In this document: in pieces, positions 46,945 to 58,064 of the stretch
Numbering within the stretch: the stretch's first letter is position 1
How the letters are laid out: each line of letters begins with the position of its first letter
Assembly: GCA_036873135.1 (NCBI GenBank)
Contig: JAPTYO010000007.1
Coordinates: forward strand, 18,954,763 to 19,018,762
Direction of reading: 5' to 3'
DNA length: 64,000 bases
Origin: Clarkia xantiana subsp. parviflora
Lineage: Eukaryota > Streptophyta > Magnoliopsida > Myrtales > Onagraceae
Notes under the pieces: generated by a model
The model's database searches: none
The model's input: the letters and a program-made list of their open reading frames with translations, nothing else
Told to the model about the DNA's origin: nothing
Program-made: the position numbers and the translations under genes

Positions 46945-47820
46945 CCGGAAATATGAAGTGTCAATAATATTTTTATGTACGTATGTTGTAGTAATTATTT
47001 TTGGAGCATTATTGCCTGTGGTTACTGTAGTCTGTATATCTGTAATTGTTTTGATAGTGTTTGTCGATGAACTGTTACTGTAATAAGTAAAGGTAGACAG
47101 CAGAAATGCGTTTAGCTATTACTTTTAGTTTTGTACTTTCCGTGTGTGTAAATGAATTGGTTGCGAGGAAGGCATAATATTTGACCGAGTGAGTAATTAG
47201 TAATTATATATCTTAGAGAACCGACTCTTGCTTTGCGCAAAATATACATTTTGTTTGAATTATCGTTACATAAATTTAGAGTGATTAAAAACTTGAAAAT
47301 TGCATGATCAAGCTTAATTGCGATGCATAGTTGGAATAGTGGATAAAGACTGGGGGTTTGAATCGTTTTTCCTCCTGTCAAGTGACCCTTGTTCTGGAAA
47401 CCTTTGCGATCCAGAAGTGGAGGCTTGCTCTTCCTTGAATCAGATTGATGGTTGTCAGAATCCAGACCTGCGTGCAAAGATATCTCATTGGAAAGAGACC
47501 TACGGCTTAACTAGTTTTTCATAAGCCCAAAATTATGAGTAGAAAGCATTCGACAAGGTTTCAATATATTTCAACTATAGAATTATTTTATAAAAAAAAA
47601 ATCCACAAAAAAGTAGGATTTTTATTGTCTAACAAACAGTAAAATACAAAATTGAGTAGTTTCCACAAATATCTCATTTGTCGTAGGCTATCCTCCAATT
47701 AATAAATGTATACCACTCATGTCGCATAGTTTGGCTATCTATATCAATTCATATCATGTTGGCAATTCATCGTATACCATACGTTTTGATATAACATTTG
47801 AGCCATTTAATTAGTCTCAT
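46945..47820. other. Intergenic DNA between kinase copies 3 and 4
   Basis: 46945 onward is the original 3' end of copy 3. 47380-47500 is GC-richer and open on the minus strand (SDNHQSDSRKSKPPLLDRKG); I recognise no family. The rest is AT-rich. Confidence 0.45.
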
Positions 47821-47896
47821 TATATAAATTCACAATGCTAAGTATCCTTTCGACAACATATAGACTCATACATTACTACAACCTGCTGCTACAAAC
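47821..47896 (+). promoter_or_regulatory. Core promoter and leader of kinase copy 4
   Basis: TATATAAATTCACAATGCTA begins 76 bases before the ATG, followed by ATAGACTCATACAT. It corresponds position by position to the copy 2 promoter. Confidence 0.55.
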
Positions 47897-49700
47897 ATGA
47901 TTCTAAAACTACCAAGTTGTGATATGATCATCCTTGCTCTGATAATCCTTAACCTCCTAGCTGCTAATAAATTATTAGTAGCACTCGAAGCAGCTGCTTT
48001 GTTGATCACAAACGAAACAGATTACCAAGCTCTGCTCTCCTTCAAAAAACAAATCATTTCTGACCCGTTCGACGTCTTTAATTCCTGGAACGACTCGGTG
48101 AGCTTTTGTGGTTGGGCCGGAGTTGCTTGCGGGAAGAAGCATCACCGCGTTACCGGATTGATACTCCCAAGGCTTCATTTGGCACTCTTCATCTATAGGA
48201 AACCTTTCTTTCCTTAGATATCTCAATCTCAATGACAATAGCTTCAATGGAATACTACCTCCAGAGATGAGTAGTCCCTTTAGGCTGGAGAAGCTGGAGC
48301 TAGCTAACAACTCTTTCGGTGGAGAGTTGCCGAAGAATCTCAGTCACTTTCATAGCCTATCTTGGCTCCTCGTATACGGAAACCACCTTAAAGGGAAAAT
48401 TCCGGCTGAGCTTGGTACTCTACCAAAGCTTACTATATTATACCTTGGGAATAATCATTTTTCTGGGAAAATCCCACCTTGGATTGGTAATGTCTCAACA
48501 CTGACGGAACTTTCATTACCAACAAATGATCTCCATGGAGATATACCATTTGAACTCGGACGACTTCCCAACTTGTCTATCCTTCACCTATCTGATAACC
48601 ATCTATCTGGTTCCATTCCCAATACCCTCTTTAATGTGTCATCCATTGTGATTTTAGCGGCCGTTCAAACAAATCTTAGTGGAATTCTTCCTTCCAACAT
48701 GTTCCTCACACTACCAAAAGTTATGTGTCTTGAGGATATTCCTCAGTGCTTCAAAAGTTATGGCCGAATGTGAAGCACTGAGGAATATCCGTCACCGAAA
48801 CCTTGTAAAGACGATAACTTCATGCTCAAGCACCGATTTTGCTGGAACCGAATTCAAAGCTTTGGTGTTTGAGTTCATGCCCAATGGGAGCCTCGAGAAA
48901 TGGCTTCACCCATATGAGACAGGAGAAGGTACAAGTACAACTCCTAGATTGAGTCTGTTGGAAAGGTTGAACATAGCCATAGATATAGCTGCAGCACTGA
49001 ACTATCTGCATCACCGCTGTCACACACCCATAATTCACTGTGAGTTGAAGTCCAGCAATGTTCTTCTCGATAGTGATATGTCGGCACATCTGAGTGATTT
49101 CGGCCTCGCAAAGTTTCTAATCGCTAAGATCTCGCAGTCACACTCTCAAACAAGCTCCATTGGCATAATAAGAGGGACACTAGGATATATTGCTCCAGGT
49201 ATATATGTAACAACAAATTCAATATTTCTTTTCATGACGCAAATCACAGCTAGCTACTTTGTTTTAAGTACACTAACAAGTTTGTATGCAATTATTGTCT
49301 ACAAACTGATGTAGAGTATGGTTTTGGTGGCGAAGTATCAACGCGTGGAGATGTGTATAGCTTCGGAATTTTACTACTCGAGATGTTCACTGGTAAAAGG
49401 CCCACAGACTCAATGTTTACAGATAATTTTGGATTGCGTGAATATGTTGCTAAAGCTGCATCTGATGAGGAGGGGTTATCACAAGTAGTAGATCCAGCTT
49501 TGCTACATTGGGAAGAAGAAACAAATCCAAGAAGATATAAAGCAATGTTCTATAAATGCTTGGCAGTGGTACTTCGACTTGGCATATCTTGTTCTGCTGC
49601 ACTGTCGACCGCGAGGATAGACATTGGAGGTGCTGTCTTGGAGCTGCACAAGGCACGGGATACATATCTGAAGAATTATAAGGACACTTTTAGCTATTAA
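47897..49700 (+). pseudogene. LRR receptor kinase copy 4, internally deleted
   Basis: The signal peptide and N-cap are intact (MILKLPSCDMIILALIILNL). Missing bases near 48180 (copy 3 reads GGCAGGTCCACTCTCTTC) then shift the frame to a stop at 48217. The LRRs continue in another frame to MFLTLPK (about 48718). There the sequence jumps to the kinase at [14 protein letters not shown], so about half of the LRRs, the membrane helix, the glycine loop and the catalytic lysine are lost. A 50-base filler at the junction contains an inverted copy of kinase sequence. The catalytic loop reads HCELKSSN instead of HCDLK, losing the catalytic aspartate. Exon 1 ends at 49198 (GT) and exon 2 is 49315-49700. 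A functional receptor is ruled out. Confidence 0.93.
48734..48790. repeat. Perfect 20-bp inverted repeat at the deletion junction
   Basis: 48734-48753 is the exact reverse complement of 48771-48790 (TGAAGCACTGAGGAATATCC, kinase coding sequence), with a 17-base spacer. The left copy belongs to the filler, the right copy is in its normal place. Confidence 0.95.
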
Positions 49701-49734
49701 GAAACGTATGGGGTGTTCTCTATGTATATCTTTG

Positions 49735-50170
49735 ATTTCTTCATAGTATCAGAGAAATTCGATCTGATTTTTCAATTTCTATCTTCGATTTGAGCTAGTT
49801 ATTATTCTTGATTTTCTTAAGAAGTGAATCAGTGATCTGCAAATTCACTTTCTATTATGACTGTGCCACAATTACAACCTGGTTATCTGGAAGCTTGGCC
49901 ACAACTTGGATAAAATGGAGCTCCTAATAGTGGCAATGGTAGGAATTAAGGAAATGAACCAGGATCTACTAGATCTATGAACAATTTTTACGATGACAGA
50001 TTTATCTACGTCCTTCTGATTCAACTGGAGTTTCATTGATTGAACTGAAATTAATTGGGAGTGAGAATTATCAAGAATGAATACACGTCATATCTAATGC
50101 ACTGTTAGTAAAGAACAAACTATGCTTTGTGAATGGAACAATGCCTTTGTGAGTCAGTTGTTGAAGAAAT
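49735..50170 (+). mobile_element. Copia gag N-terminus remnant
   Basis: A primer-binding-like TAGTATCAGAGAAATTCG lies at about 49745. Plus-strand reading after frame correction gives RPSDSTGVSLIELKLIGSEN and LLVKNKLCFVNGTMPL, the start of a Copia gag (the usual form ends in ...KNKLGFVDG). Stops and shifts interrupt it, and no pol follows. Confidence 0.65.
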
Positions 50171-51030
50171 GAGATTAGCATGCGATAGATGTAATGTAAT
50201 TGTTAAATCTTGGCTTATTAATTCAATCTCCAGAGATCTGACTCATAGGCAGCAGCAGACTACATCATAGTTATGGCAGATCACACACAGCAGCACATAG
50301 TTATCAGAACCGGATCTGACCCCAACCGGCTAGGGGTCCAGTTTCCCATTTTTTTTCCCCCAAATCCCGGTTTCCGATTCAATTCTAATATTATTATTAA
50401 CAAAAAATAATAATAATAATAATAATTCGCCTCCCAATTCAATTTGTCACTGAATTAGCTTTCCTGTTCAGCATCCATCCGCCATTGATTTTCTTTCAAC
50501 TCCTGTGGATTCATTAGCTGGTCCATTATCGGGATTTGTTCTTTGAAATTTAACGAGAAACTAGCTAGCTCTGCGTGTCAAGCTGTCCTTGTTCCTACCA
50601 TCTTGTATCAGTGTAGTGCGTTGTCCGTCAAAGATCAGATCAGTAATTCGGCACGAGGTGCGTAGAATAATTTTCTTTGAGCACGTATTCCGTTCATCAG
50701 TTCATTCTTCTCTGGTTGAATCTGGTAAAGGTAGCTAACTGAGTGAAGTAGAGCGACAGAGCACAATGGGTCTGGAATACTGATTCCACGGCATGTGTTT
50801 TATTGATGCACAAACTGATTGCGTATTAAAACAATGTTCTGCAGGGATCAAACTGATCAAACAAGTGTTCAGTATCGATAGAATATGTTCTTATTCCTCA
50901 TCGTGCCTGTGTGGATCATATACTTGCGGTTTTGCATTTTCATATTGATTCGTGGTTTCAGGTTGGTATTTTGGAATTTGCTTGTATATGTTGATGAATG
51001 TTTGGTTGGTACATTCTCTTGCAGATCGAG
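50171..51030 (+). other. Upstream region and probable 5' UTR of the next gene
   Basis: 50380-50430 has TTATTATTAA and AATAATAATAAT runs. From about 50470 the base composition becomes balanced and leader-like. An acceptor CTCTTGCAG at 51016-51024 precedes the ATG by six bases, so at least one 5'-UTR intron is expected. First-exon limits are unclear. Confidence 0.45.
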
Positions 51031-52513
51031 ATGGATGCAGTTACCCACTATGTTGAGTCAGAACATGATGAGCCTGACTATTCTGGAAGCAAGATAGAGA
51101 GTAATCAGAGTGAGGGTTTACATATTGAAGATGTTCAAAAAGAGAAACATGCTACAAACAATACTAATGGTAGTGACGAAGGGGATAATGCTTTGGACAG
51201 TGTCTCTTCACTCTCTGGTTCTTTGCTGGTATTCATTTATCTCCTTGCTCATTTCAAAGTAAACTCTATATATCATGTGTCTCATCACATTAATAGAATT
51301 TTTCAGACTTGACAGTGGGTTTTCTTTTATTCCTATTATTGTACTCATGATATCATGCATCTGGAAATTTTAGTTCTGGATATGGTTCCCTACATAAAGA
51401 TAGTAATAGTTTATGTCAGTGTGAAGTGGATCTTTATATAGAGAGAGGAAGGATCTGTATAGTAAATTTAGTATTGCCTCTGTTAAACCGTATATCAAGG
51501 GTGTCTTCTTGTTTATGAACATACTTAGGACTTTACTGTTTGCTAATTATCTGGAACTGTATTTGGGCTCCATTTTCGTGTTTTACCATATTTATTCAAT
51601 TTTTGTATGTGTTCATCAATTGCAGACTCATCCAGTAAAGCTCATCTCAGCCATGAAAGGTAGCCGAGAAAAAGATGGAGTTGCTCCAAAGAAGAGGCTG
51701 ACTGTGAATTGGGCTCCAGGCGTATACGATCCACCACCAACAGACTTGGAGGCACTACTAACCAGATGCACTGAACAGCAAAAGGTACCAAAGAAGGAGA
51801 AGAAAGCTGGAAAGAAACAACAGAAGGATAAAGATTTTATTCCAGTAGCTAGCGGTGGCAAAATATCCTCCAAAACCGGTGGCAAGGACAAGAAAAAGAA
51901 ACAACAACGTCGAGGGTCAGGGCGATCAAAGAACTATAACATGTTTGATGATGATGATGTTGGACAGACCCTTTTTAGTGATTCTGTAGAAGATGATGAC
52001 TCACATAAGAGCAAGGGAAGGGAATCTGGAAAGAAGAAGAGGGAGATAGTGGGGTTTGTGAGGAACTATGATTTGCCACCTTCAGATGATGATGATAGTG
52101 ATGAAAACACTGCTGCAGCGAATCATGGCAAATTTAGCAATGGAGTTCAGAAACATGAGCAGAGCCATAAAAATCTTGGGAAGCAGAGGAGTTATGATTT
52201 GCCTCCCGAGGAAGAAGAAGAGGTGAGTCATGGCAAATCTAGTAGTGCAGGTAAGAAAATTATGCAGAGCCATGGGAAGCAGAGTTATGATTTGCCTCCC
52301 GAGGAAGATGATGAGGAAGAGGAAAAAGATGGCAAGTTTAGCAGTGGAAGTAAGAAGAATAAGAAGAAACATGGAAATCTCAGGCAGCAGAGGTGTTATG
52401 ATTTGCCTCCTGAGGAAGATGATGAAGAAGAGGTAGAGGGTGTGAAGAAGCCCAGCCATGGAAGCAGCTTCCTTAAGCATTCCATCAAAGAGGTGCAGCA
52501 TTCAGTGGCATAG
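51031..52513 (+). CDS. Conserved plant protein of unknown function with acidic SYDLPPEE repeats
   Basis: Exons 51031-51228 and 51626-52513 join in frame to 361 residues. The N-terminal part (1-65) is acidic and polar. Next comes [16 protein letters not shown] and [17 protein letters not shown] (about 67-110), which looks like the conserved core; I have seen similar wording in uncharacterised plant proteins but cannot name a domain. Then a lysine-rich stretch ([26 protein letters not shown]) suggests a nuclear localisation signal. The C-terminal half holds four units ending [33 protein letters not shown] and [11 protein letters not shown], separated by basic HGK/KKN linkers. No signal peptide or membrane helix is seen. 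It is probably a disordered nuclear protein. It converges with the RRM gene downstream. Confidence 0.8.
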
Positions 52514-52995
52514 GCGTGATGAGACCTCTCCTTCCGATCTTTCTTGGATCGCAAGTAACACTAGCTTCTATGTAAATATGAGCAAAGATAATATATGTTT
52601 GAAGAGAAACCTCGGAGATAGTCATTGTTTTACACTGAGCTGATTATCTTTGGTACTTGATAGTTTCTTACATTTCAATCATTTGTAACGATTAAACAAC
52701 AACAATACGACATTTTAAATTCGGGTATAATTCTATAAACAAGATGATTATGACTTTCTACATACGTTATTCGATCCAATAACACTTGACAGGCAAAAAT
52801 CGCACCAAACAATATCATACAAAGTAGGGATTCCCTACAAAGTAACACCATAATGCTGGCAGATCAAGAGTTCAGTTGCCATTAGTTTATGAAACTGACA
52901 ATGTTTTGGTAAAAATAGGTTATGGCTCTCCAAATATAATGCTTAAAACCACCACAGGATAATAGCAATCCATCATCCAACGGTGCAGGATTATA
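52514..52995. other. Shared 3' region of convergent genes
   Basis: The 482 bases between the two stop codons hold both 3' UTRs. A short overlap of the transcripts is possible. No other feature is seen. Confidence 0.6.
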
Positions 52996-54294
52996 TCAAC
53001 CGCACCATCCGACGGTCTTGTTGACCCTGAACCCAGTATGAGACTGCTGCTGTTGGTCCACCTCAGGTGGAGGTCTTTGCTCTCTTGGCTTGGCTGGATC
53101 GACAAAAATAACCCAACCATCAAGGAATGTTCCATTCAGACTTTCTTTTGCTTTCTCAGCGTCTTCTATTGTCGCATATGTAACAAACCCGAAACCTTTA
53201 GATTTTTGTGTTGCTCTGTCAGTGACAACTTTTGCTGCCAAAACCAATTAAGAGAGCTTGTTCAAAATAAAGCTACTAGCTAATCTTGGTCAAGTTATTA
53301 TCACCAGATATTAGGAAGGAAGCTAACCTTCAACAACATTCCCAAACTTAGCAAACGCCTCGTGTAATTTTTCATCACTTGTTAACCTAGAAAGACCTGT
53401 TTATTTCATCAGCAGAAGAATATATTTGTAAACTCAGTAGAACAATGAAGAATATGTAGTATTTGATCATTTACAATCTATCTGCCTGCACACAAGTTTT
53501 ACTATTAGGCATGATAGGTCCGAGGAATAAATACAAGATACTGTCACAACACTGATTAAACCCAGCAGAAGCATGAATTACTCAAAATTAACATGATTTA
53601 ACGATCGAATTGTACTTTCTTTTCGCTGGAACCTGGAACAGTATAAGATTCTACTAATTTCTCAAAAGCTAGATATTTCACCAAACATAATGTTAGAACA
53701 ATAATGGCATGCATACTACAAGTAAAGCCTCTACTTCAGGATGGACCAAAAAACAGATAGACTGGAGATGCTGCACATACAACAGATGTACCCCCAAAAA
53801 CCGAATTGAACATCAGAAAGAGTATCTTTATCATTATAAGACTTCTTAATGTTCACTGAATGTACCTCACTGAACTGAAAGGCTCCAATGTTATAAATAA
53901 CGGCATATGAGCTATCAACCAATCAACAGAAACTCAACATACTGCAGAGGAAACCTCCAACTCAGATTTTTTATTTAACAAAATTGTGCCAAATCCAACC
54001 CTTTTCTCCTGCTTACGTGCAAATTCGAATTACTACCCAGCACAAAATTTGAACCTTAGAAACCCATACATTTCATCTTTTTCCCTAGTTATTGGAGTAA
54101 TGATTGATAAAATAGAGCAGTAATAGATCAGAAAACAGGTCGGGAGGCATACCACTGACGAACAGCTTAGGAGAAGTCAAGGTTGTTGAATAAAATCGAG
54201 CCAAAACGGATCGAGACTGGAAAACTGAAGACGCCGCAGCAGCTGGAGAGGAATGGACGGTGAGCGCGCGTGCAATTCTGGAGAGAAATGCCAT
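52996..54294 (-). CDS. Organelle RRM-domain RNA-binding protein, mitochondrial-type
   Basis: Small RNA-binding protein; relatives take part in organelle RNA editing and processing or in cold response. Exons 54294-54153, 53396-53328 and 53234-52996 sum to 450 nt, 149 residues, all GT-AG and in frame. Residues 1-35 (MAFLSRIARALTVHSSP, then SRSVLARFYS) are rich in Arg and Ser with few acids, a mitochondrial presequence pattern. One RRM follows: RNP2 KLFVSGLS (joined across intron 1) and RNP1 KGFGFVTY, with LDGWVIFVDPAKPRE at the end of the fold. The C-terminal tail is short and Gln-rich, not the glycine-rich tail of the GRP class. Its exact paralogue among ORRM proteins is not decided. Confidence 0.9.
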
Positions 54295-54586
54295 CTTTCT
54301 TCACCGTTTGTTGCAGCGACCGGCAAAGAACAGAGGAGAAAGCAGGGACAAGACGAAGGTTTTCAAGCTTAAACCTCCTCCTAGGTCAAGTTTTAGGACT
54401 AAACTATGTAATGGCCGCTGTTTCATGCTGCCTATTAATAATATATTTTATTCTTAATATCTGGTTTAATGATTTTCGGTCTAGTCTGGTTCGATTAATT
54501 CCGGTTTAACAGCGTTAAGATCTTCCGTTAAATTTGTTTGGATGTACTGTGACCCAACAGCATAGTAGTGGCTGCACCTGACAACC
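54295..54586. other. Promoter side of the RRM gene
   Basis: The leader is GC-richer up to about 54400; beyond that it is AT-rich up to the tandem array. No further element is recognised. Confidence 0.5.
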
Positions 54587-57500
54587 TTTAATATTTAATT
54601 CTATTATGTTTGTTCCAATTGATATATGAAATCAGTAGCAACTAAAATTATTTTATGTACATTAATTATATTCCATAATATTAATTAATTATTTAAATGT
54701 CCATTTTTTTTATTTACTCTAGTGGTGGTTTTCATTTAGGGTATGGATAAGGTTTATAGTAAACTTGACTAGGGGTTTAGTATTTTCACTATGCCTTAGT
54801 GGTTGTATTTTTTTAAAATTTAATATTTAATTCTATTATATTTGTTCCAGTTGATATATGAAATCAGTAGCAACTAAAATTATTTTATGTGCATGAATTA
54901 TATTCCATAATATTAATTAATTATTTAAATGTCCATTTTTTTTATTTACTCTGGTGGTGGTTTTCATTTAGGGTATGGATAAGGTTTACGGTAAACTTGA
55001 CTAGGGGTTTAGTATTTCCACTATGCCTTAGTAGTTGAATTTTTTTTAAAATTTAATATTTAATTCTATTATATTTGTTCCAATTGACATATGAAATCAG
55101 TAGCAACTAATATTATTTTATGTGCATGAATTATATTCCATAATATAAATTAATTATTTAAATGTGCATTTTTTTTATTTACTCTGGTGGTGGTTTTCAT
55201 TTATGGTATGGATAAGGTTTACAGTAAACTTGACTAGGGGTTTAGTATTTCCACTATGCCTTAGTGGTTGAATATTTTTAAATTTAATATTTAATTCTAT
55301 TATATTTGTTCCAATTGATATATGAAATCAGTAGCAACTAAAATTATTTTATGTGCATGAATTATATTCCATAATATTAATTAATTATTTAAATGTCATT
55401 TTTTGATTTACTCTGGTGGTGGTTTTCATTTAGGGTATGGATAAGGTTTACAGTAAACTTGACTATGGGTTTAGTATTTCTACTATACCTTAGTGGTTGA
55501 ATTTTTTTTAAAATTTAATATTTAATTATATTATATTTGTTCCAATTGATATATGAAATCAGTAGCAACTAAAATAATTTATGTGCATGAATTATATTCC
55601 ATAATATTAATTAATTATTTAAATGTCCATTTTTTGATTTACTCTGGTGGTGGTTTTCATTTAGGGTATGGATAAGGTTTACAGTAAACTTGACTAGGGG
55701 TTTAGTATTTCCACTATGCCTTAGTGGTTGAATTTTTTTAAAATTTAATATTTAATTATATTATATTTGTTCCAATTGATATATGAAATCAGTAGCAACT
55801 AAAATTATTTTATGTGCATGAATTATATTCCATAATATTAATTAATTATTTAAATGTGCATTTTTTTTATTTACTCTGGTGGTGGTTTTCATTTAGGGTA
55901 TGGATAATGTTTACAGTAAACTTGACTAGGGGTTTAATATTTCCACTATGCCTTAGTGGTTGAATTTTTTTTAAATTTAATATTTAATTCTATTATATTT
56001 GTTCCAATTGATATATGAAATCAGTAGCAACTAAAATTATTTTATGTGCATGAATTATATTCCATAATATTAATTAATTATTTAAATGTCATTTTTTTAT
56101 TTACTCTGGTGGTGGTTTTCATTTAGGGTATGGATAAGGTTTACAGTAAACTTGACTAGGGGTTTAGTATTTCCACTATGCCTTAGTGGTTGAATTTTTT
56201 TAAAATTTAATATTTAATTCTATTATATTTGTTCCAATTGATATATGAAATCAGTAGCAACTAATATTATTTTATGTGCATGTAGGGGTGGCAACGGGTC
56301 ACGGGTAATCCGTGACCCGCGGAGCCCCGCCCCGATTTTGACTCGTTGACCTGCGATCCGTGACCCGTGGGGCGGGTACGGTTTTGGGGTCGTCCCGCCC
56401 CGTTGACCCGCCCCGCCCCGTATGTGGATAATTTATATATATATTACACGTATTTATATAAAACTATATAGGTAATATATGCATAGTTAAAATAATTAGG
56501 ATTTGTGACTTGTATTTGGATTTGAAGTTAAATTTATTATTTATGATTTAAATTTTAAATTGAATTTGTATAAGGTAAATATAGAATTTAGGGTTTAAAT
56601 TGCTAATAATATATTATGTACCACTAATAGGTGACCCGCGGGTCGACCCGCCCCGCCCCGTGAACTGTGTGGGGCGGGTACGGATCGACCATCCCGACCC
56701 GCGGGGCGAGTACGGGGCAAGCGATACCCGCCCCGATCCGCCCCGTTGACAACCCTATGTGCATGAATTATATTCCATAATATTAATTAATTATTTAAAT
56801 GTCCATTTTTTTATTTACTCTGGTGGTGGTTTTCATTTAGGGTATGGATAAGGTTTACAGTAAACTTGAGTAGGGGTTTAGTATTTCCACTATGCCTTAG
56901 TGGTTGAATTTTTTTAAAATTTAAAATTTAATTCTATTATATTTGTTCCAATTGATATATGAAATCAGTAGTAACTAAAATTATTTTATGTGCATGAATT
57001 ATATTCCATAATATTAATTAATTATTTAAATGTCCATTTTTTTTATTTACTCTGGTGGTGGTTTTCATTTAGGGTATGGATAAGGTTTACAGTAAACTTG
57101 ACTAGGGGTTTAGTATTTCCACTATGCCTTAGTGGTTGAATTTTTTTAAAATTTAATATTTAATTATATTATATTTGTTCCAATTGATATATGAAATCAG
57201 TAGCAACTAAAATTATTTTATGTGCATGAATTATATTCCATAATATTAATTAATTATTTAAATGTCCATTTTTTTATTTACTCTGGTGGTGGTTTTCATT
57301 TAGGGTATGGATAATGTTTACAGTAAACTTGACTAGGGGTTTAGTATTTCCACTATGCCTTAGTGGTTTAATTTTTTTTTTAAATTTAATATTTAATTAT
57401 ATTATATTTGTTCCAATTGATATATGAAATCAGTACCAACTAAAATTATTTTATGTGCATGAATTATATTCCATAATATTAATTATTTAAATGTCATTTT

Positions 57501-58064
57501 TTTATTTACTCTGGTGGTGGTTTTCATTTAGGGTATGGATAAGGTTTACAGTAAACTTGACTAGAGGTTTAGTATTTCCACTATGCCTTAGTGGTTGAGT
57601 TTTTTTAAAATTTAATTTTATTATATTTGTTCCAATTGATATATGAAATCAGTAGCAACTAATATTATTTTATGTGCATGAATTATATTCCATAATATAA
57701 ATTAATTATTTAAATGTGCATTTTTTTTTTATTTACTCTGGTGGTGGTTTTCATTTATGGTATGGATAAGGTTTACAGTAAACTTGACTAGGGGTTTAGT
57801 ATTTCCACTATGCCTTAGTGGTTGAATATTTTTAAATTTAATATTTAATTCTATTATATTTGTTCCAATTGATATATGAAATCAGTAGCAACTAAAATTA
57901 TTTTATGTGCATGAATTATATTCCATAATATTAATTAATTATTTAAATGTCATTTTTTGATTTACTCTGGTGGTGGTTTTCATTTAGGGTATGGATAAGG
58001 TTTACAGTAAACTTGACTAGGGGTTTAGTATTTCCACTATGCCTTAGTGGTTGAATTTTTTTAA
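54587..58064. repeat. Tandem array, 13 copies of a ~230-bp unit
   Basis: The landmark GGGTATGGATAA recurs at 54739, 54971, 55204, 55433, 55663, 55896, 56126, 56840, 57072, 57303, 57531, 57758 and 57987, so steps are 227-233 bp once the inserted hAT element is subtracted. Each unit carries GTTCCAATTGATATATGAAA, an AT-rich block (ATTATATTCCATAATATTAA) and CCACTATGCCTTAGTGGTTG, which holds the short palindrome CCACTA...TAGTGG. Units differ by a few bases and small indels. There is no coding capacity. The unit length and AT-richness resemble plant satellites. Confidence 0.95.
56283..56757. mobile_element. hAT MITE inside the tandem array
   Basis: The left end TAGGGGTGGCAACGG and right end GTTGACAACCCTA are imperfect inverted repeats. 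It is flanked by a perfect 8-bp TGTGCATG (56275-56282, 56758-56765), a sequence present once in each array unit. GC-rich CCCGCCCCG subterminal runs frame an AT-rich middle. It is 475 bp and non-coding. Confidence 0.95.

Noticed and set aside
52082..52501. 139-residue minus-strand hydrophobic frame that looks like a membrane protein
   Set aside because: It is the complement of the acidic/basic repeat region of the plus-strand gene.
54587..58064. CRISPR-like regular repeat
   Set aside because: Units are contiguous 230-bp tandem repeats with no unique spacers, and this is plant nuclear DNA.
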